The notes: generated by a model not told the origin, from the sequence alone. DNA of 64,000 nt from Chitinophagaceae bacterium (GCA_016717285.1 JADKFU010000004.1:434001-498000); one strand, 5' to 3'. Shown: positions 44,838 to 54,987, counted from the stretch's first letter. Translations and numbers: made by a program.

Positions 44838-45788
44838 TCAATTTAATAACTCGCTGCTTAATCTTCTGAAAGCTTCCATGGCACCCATCGATTCGCAGGT
44901 ACGGGCACCGGCTTTGTTTGCTTTTTGAACAATGCTTTTCCATTCCTCTATAGAAAGATCGCGTGACTTGCCTTGTGAAAAACGGCTCAACTGATACAAT
45001 ACCGCACCTACAAAAGCATCGCCGGCTCCGGTAGTGTCAACACATTTTACCTCCAAACTCGGAATCGTGATGTTGTTGTTATGAAAACCGAGGAGCGTGC
45101 CTGCACTTCCCATCGTGATCGCAAAAACGGCTTTGGATTTATTCCGGAAATAATCTGCGGCATCTTCCAGGGTTGCTTTTCCGGTAATGAGCAAGGCCTC
45201 TTCTTCACTCACCTTAAAGAAGCTGGCATTCGCTAAAAAATTCAGCGACTGTTCAATAAAGGACGGCTGGTTGTTTCCAAACAACGCATCGCGATAATTG
45301 GGATCGAAACTGATGAATACATCCTGGCGCAGCGCACGGTTCATGAGTGATTGATAGGCCTCACGCAGCGGACCTTCGAGGAACGCTGTTGCACTTCCAA
45401 AGTGCACAATGCCATATTCTTCCAGTTGTATCGCTTCTACTTCTTTGCATGTGAGCTCACGATCAGCACCACGGTGAAAAACAAAATCACGTTCGCCCTG
45501 TTCGTTTAATGAAACATAGGCCATTGTTGTGAAATGCTGTTCATCCTGCCACATCCATTTTGTGGAAACACCGAATTCTTTCATCACCTGTATCAATTGC
45601 CTCCCAAAAGGATCTGCTCCCACTTTAGCCGCAAGATCAACCTCGCCACCGAGCGAAGCAATAGCAGCCGCTACATTCGTCGGCGCTCCTCCGGCCTTTT
45701 TGATAAAATGTTCTCCTGCTGAAAGCGATGCGCATCGCTCTGTACAAAACATGTCAATCAGCGCTTCACCAACACAAAGAATTTTCAT
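44838..45788 (-). CDS. PfkB-family carbohydrate kinase (fructokinase-like)
   Basis: This 316-residue cytoplasmic sugar kinase has the N-terminal PfkB signature KAGGAPTNVAAAIASLGG (about 30-47) and the C-terminal signature with the catalytic Asp in DTTGAGDAFVGAVLYQL (about 250-266). The architecture and the opening ILCVGEALIDM fit fructokinase or 2-keto-3-deoxygluconate kinase. No sugar transporter or hydrolase neighbours it, so the substrate stays open. Confidence 0.9.
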   Translation of the reverse strand: MKILCVGEALIDMFCTERCASLSAGEHFIKKAGGAPTNVAAAIASLGGEVDLAAKVGADPFGRQLIQVMKEFGVSTKWMWQDEQHFTTMAYVSLNEQGERDFVFHRGADRELTCKEVEAIQLEEYGIVHFGSATAFLEGPLREAYQSLMNRALRQDVFISFDPNYRDALFGNNQPSFIEQSLNFLANASFFKVSEEEALLITGKATLEDAADYFRNKSKAVFAITMGSAGTLLGFHNNNITIPSLEVKCVDTTGAGDAFVGAVLYQLSRFSQGKSRDLSIEEWKSIVQKANKAGARTCESMGAMEAFRRLSSELLN

Positions 45789-45867
45789 GGGACGAAATTA
45801 TTTTTTTATAAGAACGAATATCAATGAAAAAACTAAAAATGAAAAATACACTCCTGACCTGTGAAGT

Positions 45868-45933
45868 AACTTTGGCAGGGTTACTATGCTGCAACTTTAT
45901 TGTGATTAAATAGTTGCTAACCCTGCCAAAGTT
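45868..45933. repeat. Perfect nested palindrome, candidate dispersed repeat
   Basis: Outer arms AACTTTGGCAGGGTTA (45868-45883) and TAACCCTGCCAAAGTT (45918-45933) are perfect 16-bp complements. An inner pair GCAACT/AGTTGC (45891-45896 and 45912-45917) stacks on them. It has no U tract and lies between divergent genes, so terminator function is unlikely. It looks like a short mobile or structural intergenic repeat. The rest of 45789-46201 holds no clear gene; a 61-codon minus-strand frame (45975-46160) is of unknown reality. Confidence 0.7.
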
Positions 45934-46201
45934 GCGTCAACGCATGATTAACAACATGGGCAACAATTAGATTGTCAACAGACAACTGCGTTTATTGAGC
46001 GCTTACCATCCAGTAACGTCCATTGAAAATTATTACGAGTACTATATAAGAGAAAAATTTCAACTACATTGTTGGAGTCAACTTCTGGCAAAGAACGCTT
46101 CGCTAAATAATACACCTCATCAGCACAATTGATAAGAGCAGTTCCGTATGATTTATCCATTCCATAAAATTTTCGCTGTTGTCAAAAAAAAATGCTGCGT
46201 C

Positions 46202-49108
46202 ATGAAAAAGGAAAGAAGCAATACATTCCGCAATGGTATCCTGTTAAGTATGGCAGTTATGCTGATGATTTTCGAAAAAGCAGAACTATCGTATGCGCAG
46301 GATGGTGTTGCATGGAAATCTAAAGCCGGCAATAATGTAAATGGATTCGTTGAAAATAAAGGACAGGTTAGAAATCAGTTTAACAATGCATGTCCCGACG
46401 TGTTGTATGTTTTTTCAGGAAAGAATTTCAATCTCACACTTACCAGGAACGGATTCAGCTACGAACTTTTTCAATATGAAAAGCAACCGGTTGTTTCAGA
46501 ATCAAATGGATGCAATAATCTTAACGCCGGTGAATATTTGCCGGATCAGCAGGCGACCAAAGTGACCACGCAACGATTTGATGCTTTATTTATTGATCCT
46601 GGGAAAAACATGCTGATAGTTGCGGAGGACGCATCGTCTGATTATTTAAATTATTACCATGGAAACATTTCAGAAGCGGTAACGCAGGTTCATTATTTTA
46701 ACAGGATTTATTACCGGAATATTTATCCAAAAATCGATTTGGTTTTTATTGCTCCTGCTGACAACAAAGTGTCTCCGAGATATGAATACATTGTACACGC
46801 TGGAGGTAATGTAAAAAACATACGAACGCAATATAATACAGCGGAAGGCATTCAAATCAAGAACGGATCAATTGTTTTGCCCGGAAGTTTCGGCGAAGTG
46901 CGGGAAGAAAATTTATTTGCTTATCAGGTTGATAAGAATCTTCCGGTAAACGCTTCCTTTCAAGTGAAGGAAAATTTGGTTTCTTTCAACATTGAAAAAT
47001 ATGATCATGAAGCTGCACTTGTGATTGATCCTGATATTGTGTGGGCTACTTACTATGGTGAAAATGATGCAGAAGATAAGCCGCAGGAATTATCGGTGGA
47101 TGCAGAAGGAAATCTGTTAGTGATTGGCAATACAGCATCGCAAATTAATTTTACAACTTCGGGTGCTTATCAGTCTGTTTATGGCGGCGCTGACTATGAT
47201 GCGTTTATTTTAAAATTAAATGCTGAAGGTCAAAGAATGTGGTGTACGTACTTCGGTGGAAGCAGTACAGAAGATGCTACTGATATTTATACCGATGCAT
47301 CATCGGATATTTTTGCAGCGGGTGCTACCTATAGTACAAATTGTCCGGTGTATAATGCTTTTCAGCCTGTTTTCGGCGGTGTTAAGGACGGCTTTTTATT
47401 TTCACTGGACAGCAACGGACTTATCAGATGGGCAACTTATTATGGAGGAAGTCAGCCGGATGTTATTGCAGCAATAAATGGAGATGAGGGTGGAAATATT
47501 TATTTCACCGGCTGGACACAGAGCACAAACAAGATCGCTACAAGCACTTCTTATCAACCGCAAAAGTCACAGGTGATGGATGCATTTCTTGCAAAATTCG
47601 ACAGCAGCGGCATAAGGATCTGGTCGACATATTATGGTGGCAAAGATGCAGACAGAGGTCATTCTGTTACGGTAGATAAAGACAACAACGTTATCATGAC
47701 AGGCACTTCGCCAAGTACTACCGGCATTGCAACAATAGGATCTTTTCAGCCGGTTTGTGGAGGAATGGAAGATGTTTTTTGTGTGAAGTTTAATGCTAAT
47801 GGAAGTCGGCTATGGGGCACCTATTTTGGAGGAAGCAGTGATGATAAAGGCAGAGAAGTGGTAACCGGCGAAGATGGCAGCATTTATTTCACAGGATTTA
47901 CTACCAGCCAGAATAATATCGCAACACTTAATGCATGGCAACCGGCATGGACACCAGGATATTATAATAATATACCATTGCCCGATGTGTTTTTTGCCAG
48001 GCTGAACGCAGAAGGAACCGCATTAATTTACAGCACCTATCTTGGAGGAGTCGCAGAAGATTACGGAATTAATTTACGTGTTAAGCCTGACAGTTCAGTT
48101 TTATTATTCGGTTCCACTTATAGTACAGGTTTAGGAACACCGGGCGTATGGCAATCCGAAAACGCAGGAGAGCAAGATGCTTTTATCGCGAAGTTTCTTG
48201 ATCAGGGTCAGTTGGATTGGTTTACCTATTACGGTGGCCCGGATTATGACAGGGGAAACGGCATGGAGATAACTGCGGATGACTTTATTTATATTTCAGG
48301 CAACACAGCGAGCCTGTCGGGCATTGCCACTGTTGGTTCGTATAAGGATTCATTGTCGTTTGTTCCTGTTGAGGGTGACTCCCTCGTGCTTGATACCGTT
48401 CATGACTGCATGATAGCAAAGTTTGCCGATCGTTGTTTTGACAAGTATGAACCCAACAACTCGAAATCCCAGGCGGCCCATCTGATTATTCCGGCTGAAA
48501 CCGGTTCGATTACAATCAGCGCTCTGATCAGTTATAAGAAGGACAATGATTATTTCTCTTTTGAGAACAATGCATTGTCGCCCAACATCAGTATTGTTCT
48601 TACCAACCTCCCCGCTAATTATAATCTTTACCTGTTGAATGCTTCAGGAGCAGAAATAGCAAATTCAAAACATAAAGGTCTGTTGAATGAACAAATTAAT
48701 TTCAATACAAACACCGTGGGAACTTTTTTGGTGAAGGTGAAAAGCAGTGCCGCCAATGTTTATAATAATGCAATGTGCTACAGCTTGACCTGTTTACTTA
48801 TTGATACTCCATTTCGCGATCAGTTATTTAATGAGACGAATTTGACAAAGGGCGATTCATGGATGCTTTATCCCTGCCCTGCTTCCGGCGAGGTGAACAT
48901 TGATTTTTCTAACCTGGAATTCAATAAAATATATTTAAACATCTATGACCTTGTTGGTCACCTTGTCTATAACGATATGATTGATGCTGAGAAAGCTGAC
49001 TCCGATGGTTATCACTTCGATGTTGGCAATTGGGAAAACGGCTGTTATTTGGTCCGGCTGCTGAGTAATAATGGGGTAAGCAATCATATATTAAGTGTTA
49101 TTCATTGA
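46202..49108 (+). CDS. SBBP beta-propeller surface protein with PPC and T9SS domains
   Basis: ATG 46202 gives a 968-residue precursor with a signal peptide ending at SYAQ (about 35). An N-terminal domain (about 45-285) opens with NGFVENKGQV, the hallmark of the region preceding SBBP repeats. About eight SBBP repeats follow (WATYYGGSQPD, WSTYYGGKDAD, WGTYFGGSSDD types, about 290-750), then a PPC domain (about 760-890) and a T9SS type A tail (LYPCPASG) with the usual Asn replaced by Cys. The PPC module matches that of the M4 protease. It is predicted to be a surface propeller; ligand unknown. Confidence 0.87.
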   Translation: MKKERSNTFRNGILLSMAVMLMIFEKAELSYAQDGVAWKSKAGNNVNGFVENKGQVRNQFNNACPDVLYVFSGKNFNLTLTRNGFSYELFQYEKQPVVSESNGCNNLNAGEYLPDQQATKVTTQRFDALFIDPGKNMLIVAEDASSDYLNYYHGNISEAVTQVHYFNRIYYRNIYPKIDLVFIAPADNKVSPRYEYIVHAGGNVKNIRTQYNTAEGIQIKNGSIVLPGSFGEVREENLFAYQVDKNLPVNASFQVKENLVSFNIEKYDHEAALVIDPDIVWATYYGENDAEDKPQELSVDAEGNLLVIGNTASQINFTTSGAYQSVYGGADYDAFILKLNAEGQRMWCTYFGGSSTEDATDIYTDASSDIFAAGATYSTNCPVYNAFQPVFGGVKDGFLFSLDSNGLIRWATYYGGSQPDVIAAINGDEGGNIYFTGWTQSTNKIATSTSYQPQKSQVMDAFLAKFDSSGIRIWSTYYGGKDADRGHSVTVDKDNNVIMTGTSPSTTGIATIGSFQPVCGGMEDVFCVKFNANGSRLWGTYFGGSSDDKGREVVTGEDGSIYFTGFTTSQNNIATLNAWQPAWTPGYYNNIPLPDVFFARLNAEGTALIYSTYLGGVAEDYGINLRVKPDSSVLLFGSTYSTGLGTPGVWQSENAGEQDAFIAKFLDQGQLDWFTYYGGPDYDRGNGMEITADDFIYISGNTASLSGIATVGSYKDSLSFVPVEGDSLVLDTVHDCMIAKFADRCFDKYEPNNSKSQAAHLIIPAETGSITISALISYKKDNDYFSFENNALSPNISIVLTNLPANYNLYLLNASGAEIANSKHKGLLNEQINFNTNTVGTFLVKVKSSAANVYNNAMCYSLTCLLIDTPFRDQLFNETNLTKGDSWMLYPCPASGEVNIDFSNLEFNKIYLNIYDLVGHLVYNDMIDAEKADSDGYHFDVGNWENGCYLVRLLSNNGVSNHILSVIH

Positions 49109-49316
49109 TTGCGGAATGAAATATGACCGGATTTTTTCAAATGAAAAATAACTTCCAAAGGCAGTACCCGCAAGGAGGAGATGCCAAATCTTTTCCCTTA
49201 TAAAATAAATAAAGTGACTATTTTTATTTATGAAACCCGGAGGATTCCTGCAAAGATCTGATCTGCTGTATTGTTGATCCGATTCATTAAATACTGTTCC
49301 GCTTTAATTCTTGTCT

Positions 49317-51674
49317 ATGAAAATTTATACCCAAAAATTACTGACCGTCCTTCTTTTTTTCCAATGTTTAATTGCTGCAAATCTATTCGCCCAGGTTGCG
49401 CCGGTTAAGGAATGGGATAGAAGTTATGGTAGTACCAGAAGTGATGACTTGTTTGTGGTTGTTCCAACTACTGACGGGGGATACCTGCTTGGTGGTGACT
49501 CCGATTCCCCGATCGGTGATGATAAATCACAGGGCTCGCAGGGATTCACTGATTACTGGATTTGTAAAACTGATGCGTTTGGCATCAAACAATGGGACAA
49601 GCGCTATGGCGGAAACGGGAAGGAAGAATTGTTTTCGGTGATTCAGACTACTGACGGTGGCTATCTTTTAGGTGGCCATACGGCTTCCACCGTGAGTGGC
49701 GACCAAACCCAGGTAAGCAGGGGTGGCCGGGATTATTGGATTGTGAAGACTGATTCGGTGGGTAACAAACTCTGGGACAAGCGCTTTGGCGGAGACGCAG
49801 ATGATGAATTGCGGAATACTTTTCAAACCGCTGATGGAGGATATCTTCTTATCGGAGAATCAAAATCCGGCATAAGTGGCGAAAAAACCCAAAGCAATCA
49901 TGGCGATTTTGATTTGTGGCTGGTGAGGACAAATGCTGGCGGAAACCTGGTGTGGGAGGCTTCCTATGGTGGCTCAGATGCAGAGCAAGCGAATATTGTT
50001 CGTGAAACTCCTGGCGGGAATATTATAATAGGAGCATGGACTATTTCACCAATCGGTTTTGAAGTAAGCGAAGCAGGAAAAGGTGCTACAGATATGTGGT
50101 TGATAAAAACAGATGCGAATGGACAAAAATTGTGGGACCATCGATTCGGCGGCAACGATAATGAATACCTCTATGCAATGGATGAAACGCAGGACGGTGG
50201 ATTTATTTTGGGAGGCTATACACTATCTGATGTGAATGGCGACGTAACAGTTGCCGGCAAGGGTGGTTATGATTTTTGGTTGGTGAAAACAGACGGGAAT
50301 GGTTTAAAACTTTGGGACAAGCGATATGGCGGATTGTTAGATGATAAAGGAAAATCTATTTATGAAACAAGCGATGGTGGTTTTGTATTAGGTGGTTGGT
50401 CGGAATCAGGTATCAGCGGTGATAAAACGCAGGATACCAAAGGAGCAACGGACTATTGGGTGCTCAGAACCGATGCATTTGGCAATATGCTGTGGGATCT
50501 AGATTTAGGTGGCAATGGAGACGAACGATTGCACGATGTTCCGCAAACTTTTGATGGCGGATTTATAATTGGCGGACATTCTAACTCAGGAAACAATGGC
50601 GATAAGAGCCAGGCCAATAAAGGGCTTAGCGACTACTGGATTCTGAAACTTTCTCCGGACTTACCACAACAAACATTTTATGCAGATGCGGATGCAGATG
50701 GATATGGAAATGTTTTGATTGATACCCTTGCAACAGTTGCACCTGCAGGTTACGTTAGTGATTTTTCCGATTGTAATGATCAGGACATTCATATTAATCC
50801 CGGCGCAATTGACATTTGTAATCTAATAGACGATAATTGCAACGGAATAACAGATGAAAATAGTTTTACGGCTACTATTACACCAACGGGTACTGTTAAG
50901 GTTTGCAAAGGTACTGACGCCACTTTATCTGCAAATACTACTCCCGGAATTTCTTATCAATGGTTAAAAGATGGCGCCATCATCAGCAATGCTACAGGCA
51001 ATAGTTATACTACGAGCAAGAAAGGTGACTACCAGGTGAATGAAACCAATGCGTTTAGCTGTTTGTCAACTGCACCGGCAACTACAATCAAAACACTCAG
51101 TAAGCCTGATGCCGTTATTACTCCTGCAGGAAATCTTGACATCTGTTCAACAGGATCTGTTTTGTTACAGGCAAACGGAGGAAATAACTTAAGCTACCAA
51201 TGGAAGAAGGATGGAATCCTATTAGCCGGCGCCACCAATCAAAATTATACTGCAACCGAAGCAGGGAATTATAAAGTGACAGTTTCCAAAAACAATGGAT
51301 GCAAAAAAGTTTCGGCAACAGTGTCTGTTGTTAAATCATGCCGGCAGTCTGTAGGGGAAGCCGTTGATTACAATGATGCCCTGAGTGTATATCCGAATCC
51401 GGCTCCGGGAATATTTAAAATAAATTTAGCAGTGGCACCATACACGGACGGCAGCAAAGAGCAGGATAAAATTTCAGCCGAATTAAAAGTAACGAATGTG
51501 CTTAACCAGGTAATTTATGCAACGACTATTTCCTTAACGAATGGAAAACTGAATGCAGAAGTTACATTACCACCTTCAACTCCAAATGGAATTTATACGC
51601 TAAAAATCCTGATGACCCACAATTATCCATCTCCACAATTGCAATGGGTGAGGCAGGTTATAATTGCATGGTAA
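49317..51674 (+). CDS. Seven-repeat propeller surface protein with MopE, Ig and T9SS modules
   Basis: ATG 49317 gives a 785-residue precursor with a signal peptide (1-25). Seven tandem repeats of about 55 residues follow (about 30-450), each with a W-D-RYGG opening, DGGYLLGG and SGDK-Q-DYWLVKTD core. Next come one MopE-like metal-binding unit (YADADADGYGN to NCNGITDE, about 455-520), two Ig-like domains (about 525-690) and a T9SS type A tail (VYPNPAPG). The part from the MopE unit onward is clearly homologous to the end of the sulfatase fusion next door. It is in a plus-strand run of four T9SS cargo genes. Confidence 0.87.
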   Translation: MKIYTQKLLTVLLFFQCLIAANLFAQVAPVKEWDRSYGSTRSDDLFVVVPTTDGGYLLGGDSDSPIGDDKSQGSQGFTDYWICKTDAFGIKQWDKRYGGNGKEELFSVIQTTDGGYLLGGHTASTVSGDQTQVSRGGRDYWIVKTDSVGNKLWDKRFGGDADDELRNTFQTADGGYLLIGESKSGISGEKTQSNHGDFDLWLVRTNAGGNLVWEASYGGSDAEQANIVRETPGGNIIIGAWTISPIGFEVSEAGKGATDMWLIKTDANGQKLWDHRFGGNDNEYLYAMDETQDGGFILGGYTLSDVNGDVTVAGKGGYDFWLVKTDGNGLKLWDKRYGGLLDDKGKSIYETSDGGFVLGGWSESGISGDKTQDTKGATDYWVLRTDAFGNMLWDLDLGGNGDERLHDVPQTFDGGFIIGGHSNSGNNGDKSQANKGLSDYWILKLSPDLPQQTFYADADADGYGNVLIDTLATVAPAGYVSDFSDCNDQDIHINPGAIDICNLIDDNCNGITDENSFTATITPTGTVKVCKGTDATLSANTTPGISYQWLKDGAIISNATGNSYTTSKKGDYQVNETNAFSCLSTAPATTIKTLSKPDAVITPAGNLDICSTGSVLLQANGGNNLSYQWKKDGILLAGATNQNYTATEAGNYKVTVSKNNGCKKVSATVSVVKSCRQSVGEAVDYNDALSVYPNPAPGIFKINLAVAPYTDGSKEQDKISAELKVTNVLNQVIYATTISLTNGKLNAEVTLPPSTPNGIYTLKILMTHNYPSPQLQWVRQVIIAW

Positions 51675-51991
51675 CAGCTATTCGTTTTTTAATTGAAAAT
51701 AACAAGTGTAGTTTTCAATTTATTACAGATGTATGTAAAATCTAATGCAGGCAATTAAAGAGCTCTTTGATTTTCCCATGACCTGCTATCAATCAAAACG
51801 CGAACGCCCTTTTTAATTTTTGTGTGTCATCAACAAATAAAAATGCGGCACAACAGCTAATTCATACGTGTGGAATGAGCTGTTTATAATTCAGGCAACA
51901 AAAATTGCCATTATTCCGTACTACCGTACTCGAACACCAACTCCCTGCTAATTCAATGACCCTAACTAACTGCTATTCAGCACTGCTGAAC
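51675..51991. other. Intergenic region before the sulfatase fusion
   Basis: About 317 bp. An AT-rich hairpin AATTGAAAA/TTTTCAATT (51691-51699 and 51712-51720) follows the previous stop and may be a weak terminator. The sulfatase frame is open from 51905, but its coding start is taken at 51992. No other gene is supported. Confidence 0.45.
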
Positions 51992-54811
51992 ATGAAATCA
52001 GTCCTGAACAACTGCTCTGTTAAAAACACTTGCCATTTTATTTCCCGGACTGCTTTTTTCGCTGCCGGCATTATTTTGATCGCATGCAGCACCAGCATGG
52101 TAAAAGCGCAACAACCAAACATCCTGGTGATAGTGCTCGATGATGCAAGGTTTGATATGTTCCAGCCAAACGGAGGCCCCGCATTTTTTAATACACCTTC
52201 TATTAACAGGATTGCGAATGAAGGAATTAATTTCAAATACATGGGCGCCACCACATCGGTATGTGTTGCCAGCCGTGCTTCCATGTATACCGGTTTGTAT
52301 GCACACCATCACGGAGCCCTTGACAATGGCACTTCGCCTAAACCCGGCCTTACTTATGTATCCTCCATTCTTCAGGATGCCGGCTACACAACCGGCTTTG
52401 TGGGCAAATGGCTCTTAGGGAAAAAACTGCCGGACACGCCTGTTGGTTTCGATTACTGGGCGGTAACTGATGATGATGAACACCTTGATCCACCCATTCA
52501 TTTTAATGATGGCACTACTACAACTTACACAGGACATGATGCAGTGATCTATACCAATCTTGCACTTGATTTTCTGGTGAACAAAGTGCCTGAAGCGGCA
52601 CCCTGGGCGTTATTTCTTTTTCACAGGGTTCCTCATCTGCCTTATGAGGCCATGAGCAATGAAGACAGCTTATATCAGTTTGCATCCATTAATTTTCCGG
52701 ATAATTTTGAAACTTATCATAAAGATTTTCCAGGTTATTTATATCCCAATCATGAGTTTGAAGGAGATTCAGCAGCGCTTGATCAGAACATCCGTGATTA
52801 CTTTGAAACCTGCCATGCTGCCGAATACAGCGTGAACAGGATCTTAAATTATCTTGATTCAAGCAACTCTCTCGACAATACACTTGTCATTTTCTCCAGC
52901 GACAATGGATATTTATTAGGTGAACATTATCTTGAGAAGAAAACGCTTGCCTATGATGAATCATTAAGACTCCCGCTGTTTATCCGTTATCCTGCGTGGT
53001 TTGCTCCGGGAACAACCATTGAAAATGAGTTTGCCGCCAACATTGATTTTGCTCCCACGTTGCTCGAAGCCGCAGGTATTCCCAACAACTATAATATGGA
53101 TGGTGTGTCATTGCATCAATTGGCAACCGGCCAGGTGCACAGGAAAGATTTTTTTCTGGAGAATTATACCGCCAATGGAAACAACTGGGAAGCGGTGCGT
53201 TCCAAACAGTATGCTTATATATACAGTTATTGCAATTCTGTAACGGAGGAATTTTTTGATCTCACGGAAGATCCGCATCAGAATAACAATCTGATCAACA
53301 ATCCTGCGTATACCAGTGTTATTCAACAATACAGGCTGAAGAGAGACAGTCTGCGCAATGCTTCCAATGATACTATTTATCCCGCTCTTCAAAACTGCAA
53401 CCTGGAATCTGAATTCTATGCCGATGCTGATGGTGATGGATTTGGAAACCCGGAATCATTTGTAAGGGAACAAATTATTCCATTGGGTTACGTAATGAAT
53501 AATAGCGACTGCAATGATAATCCCACCGCTGGTGGGGCAAATATTCATCCGGGTGTACCGGAACTGGCGAATGGCTTCGATGATGATTGTGACGGATTGG
53601 TTGATGAACTGTCAACTTATTATGCAGATGCAGATCATGACGGATTCGGAAATGCATCCGTCTCCATCCAGGCAATTGTTGCTCCTTCCGGATACGTTGC
53701 AGATCATACAGACTGTAATGATAATGCTGCAATGGGTGGTGCCACCATTCATCCTGATGCCCCTGAGTTAATGAATGGAATTGATGACAACTGCAATGGC
53801 TGGATTGATGAGGTATTGCTTTACCAGGATGCCGACCAGGATGGCTATGGAAATCCGGCAGTGATTGCACAGGCATCTGATTCGCTTGCAGGATATGTTA
53901 CAGACAAATCAGATTGTAACGACAATCCTGCTGCCGGCGGAGCAGCCGTTCATCCAAATGCATCTGACATCTGTAACGGCATCGATGATAACTGTAACGG
54001 GCAAACTGATGAACAGGCTATTGTAGCGACCATTACGCCTGTCGGATCCGTTTCAGTTTGCACCAGCACAGATGTTGTTTTTACAGCCAATACCGGTTCG
54101 GGAATCACTTATCAATGGCTCAAGAACAGTGCTGTTATCAGTGGCGCCACCAAGAATACTTATACCACTGCAAAAGCAGGCACCTATCAGGTGAAGGAAT
54201 CCAACAGTTTCAATTGTATCTCAACGTCACCTGCAACGAGCATGTCTGTTTTGAGTAAACCGGCATCAACCATCACTCCGCTCGATGACCTGAATATTTG
54301 TTCCACCGGTTCTGTAAAATTGCAGGCCAACAGTGGAACCGAACTCACCTACCAATGGCAGAAGGGCAGTAGCCTTATTATCGGTGCAACTAAAAAAACA
54401 TACACCGCAACTGCTAAAGGAACTTATAAAGTGATTGTAACTAAAACGAATGGATGCTACAAAATATCCGATGGCGCGAAAGTGACCAATTCATGCAAAG
54501 AGAGCGTGATTGGCACAGACCTTTTGCCTGAAATATTTACACTCTATCCTAATCCTGCAGAAGATGCATTTTCACTTGACATATCCCTTGGAGAAATGTT
54601 GTCGTGTGATGCAATCATCACTGTAAAAAACATGATGGGACAGGAAATTTATTCGCACATCTTTACCATTACAGATGGAGTGCTTTTGGCTGAAATCGAT
54701 CCGTGGAAAAATGCTGCCAATGGAATTTATCTTGTAGAAGTATCAGTTTCAAGTGAAAATTACCCTGGTAAAACCAGGCAATGGATTAAGCCTGTTATTT
54801 ATCAGCATTGA
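51992..54811 (+). CDS. Sulfatase fused to MopE-like repeats, Ig domains and T9SS tail
   Basis: This 939-residue precursor, read from ATG 51992, has a signal peptide ending at VKAQ; the LIAC inside it could also be a lipobox. The S1 sulfatase domain (about 42-470) has the metal-binding VLDDAR, a formylglycine motif CVASR with Cys91 (Ala at the usual Pro position), GKWLLGK where most sulfatases have GKWHLG, and SSDNGYLLGEHYLEKK. Three MopE-like units (about 475-690), each ending in D-D-C-G-DE, are followed by two Ig-like domains and a YPNPAED T9SS tail. It should hydrolyse sulfate esters at the cell surface, if matured by a formylglycine-generating enzyme; none is in the window. Resemblance to the glucosamine-6-sulfatase branch is only by eye. 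Confidence 0.9.
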   Translation: MKSVLNNCSVKNTCHFISRTAFFAAGIILIACSTSMVKAQQPNILVIVLDDARFDMFQPNGGPAFFNTPSINRIANEGINFKYMGATTSVCVASRASMYTGLYAHHHGALDNGTSPKPGLTYVSSILQDAGYTTGFVGKWLLGKKLPDTPVGFDYWAVTDDDEHLDPPIHFNDGTTTTYTGHDAVIYTNLALDFLVNKVPEAAPWALFLFHRVPHLPYEAMSNEDSLYQFASINFPDNFETYHKDFPGYLYPNHEFEGDSAALDQNIRDYFETCHAAEYSVNRILNYLDSSNSLDNTLVIFSSDNGYLLGEHYLEKKTLAYDESLRLPLFIRYPAWFAPGTTIENEFAANIDFAPTLLEAAGIPNNYNMDGVSLHQLATGQVHRKDFFLENYTANGNNWEAVRSKQYAYIYSYCNSVTEEFFDLTEDPHQNNNLINNPAYTSVIQQYRLKRDSLRNASNDTIYPALQNCNLESEFYADADGDGFGNPESFVREQIIPLGYVMNNSDCNDNPTAGGANIHPGVPELANGFDDDCDGLVDELSTYYADADHDGFGNASVSIQAIVAPSGYVADHTDCNDNAAMGGATIHPDAPELMNGIDDNCNGWIDEVLLYQDADQDGYGNPAVIAQASDSLAGYVTDKSDCNDNPAAGGAAVHPNASDICNGIDDNCNGQTDEQAIVATITPVGSVSVCTSTDVVFTANTGSGITYQWLKNSAVISGATKNTYTTAKAGTYQVKESNSFNCISTSPATSMSVLSKPASTITPLDDLNICSTGSVKLQANSGTELTYQWQKGSSLIIGATKKTYTATAKGTYKVIVTKTNGCYKISDGAKVTNSCKESVIGTDLLPEIFTLYPNPAEDAFSLDISLGEMLSCDAIITVKNMMGQEIYSHIFTITDGVLLAEIDPWKNAANGIYLVEVSVSSENYPGKTRQWIKPVIYQH

Positions 54812-54964
54812 TTATACAATTAGTTATCTGTGCTTCTGGGGTTAATCGCTGTTGACAGTTATTTTTCGCATGGAACTTTCTTGTGATTGCGGCTTCACAA
54901 CTTTACTATTGTCAGTTTAGATGAAATAGATAAATAGTAGAGATCAGATCAATTTTGTAAATTT

Positions 54965-54987
54965 AAAATCAGCGGGAAACTGATTTT
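54965..54987 (+). other. Short perfect hairpin upstream of the SBBP gene at 55071
   Basis: Arms AAAATCAG (54965-54972) and CTGATTTT (54980-54987) with a 7-nt loop. It lies 150 bp after the sulfatase stop and 84 bp before the next ATG, so it may be a terminator or a leader structure. Confidence 0.35.

Noticed and set aside
45975..46160. 61-codon minus-strand frame beginning MDKSYGTALINCADEVYYLA
   Set aside because: It looks moderately coding but has no recognised family, promoter or conservation evidence, and it lies in the intergenic region before the SBBP gene; left undecided.
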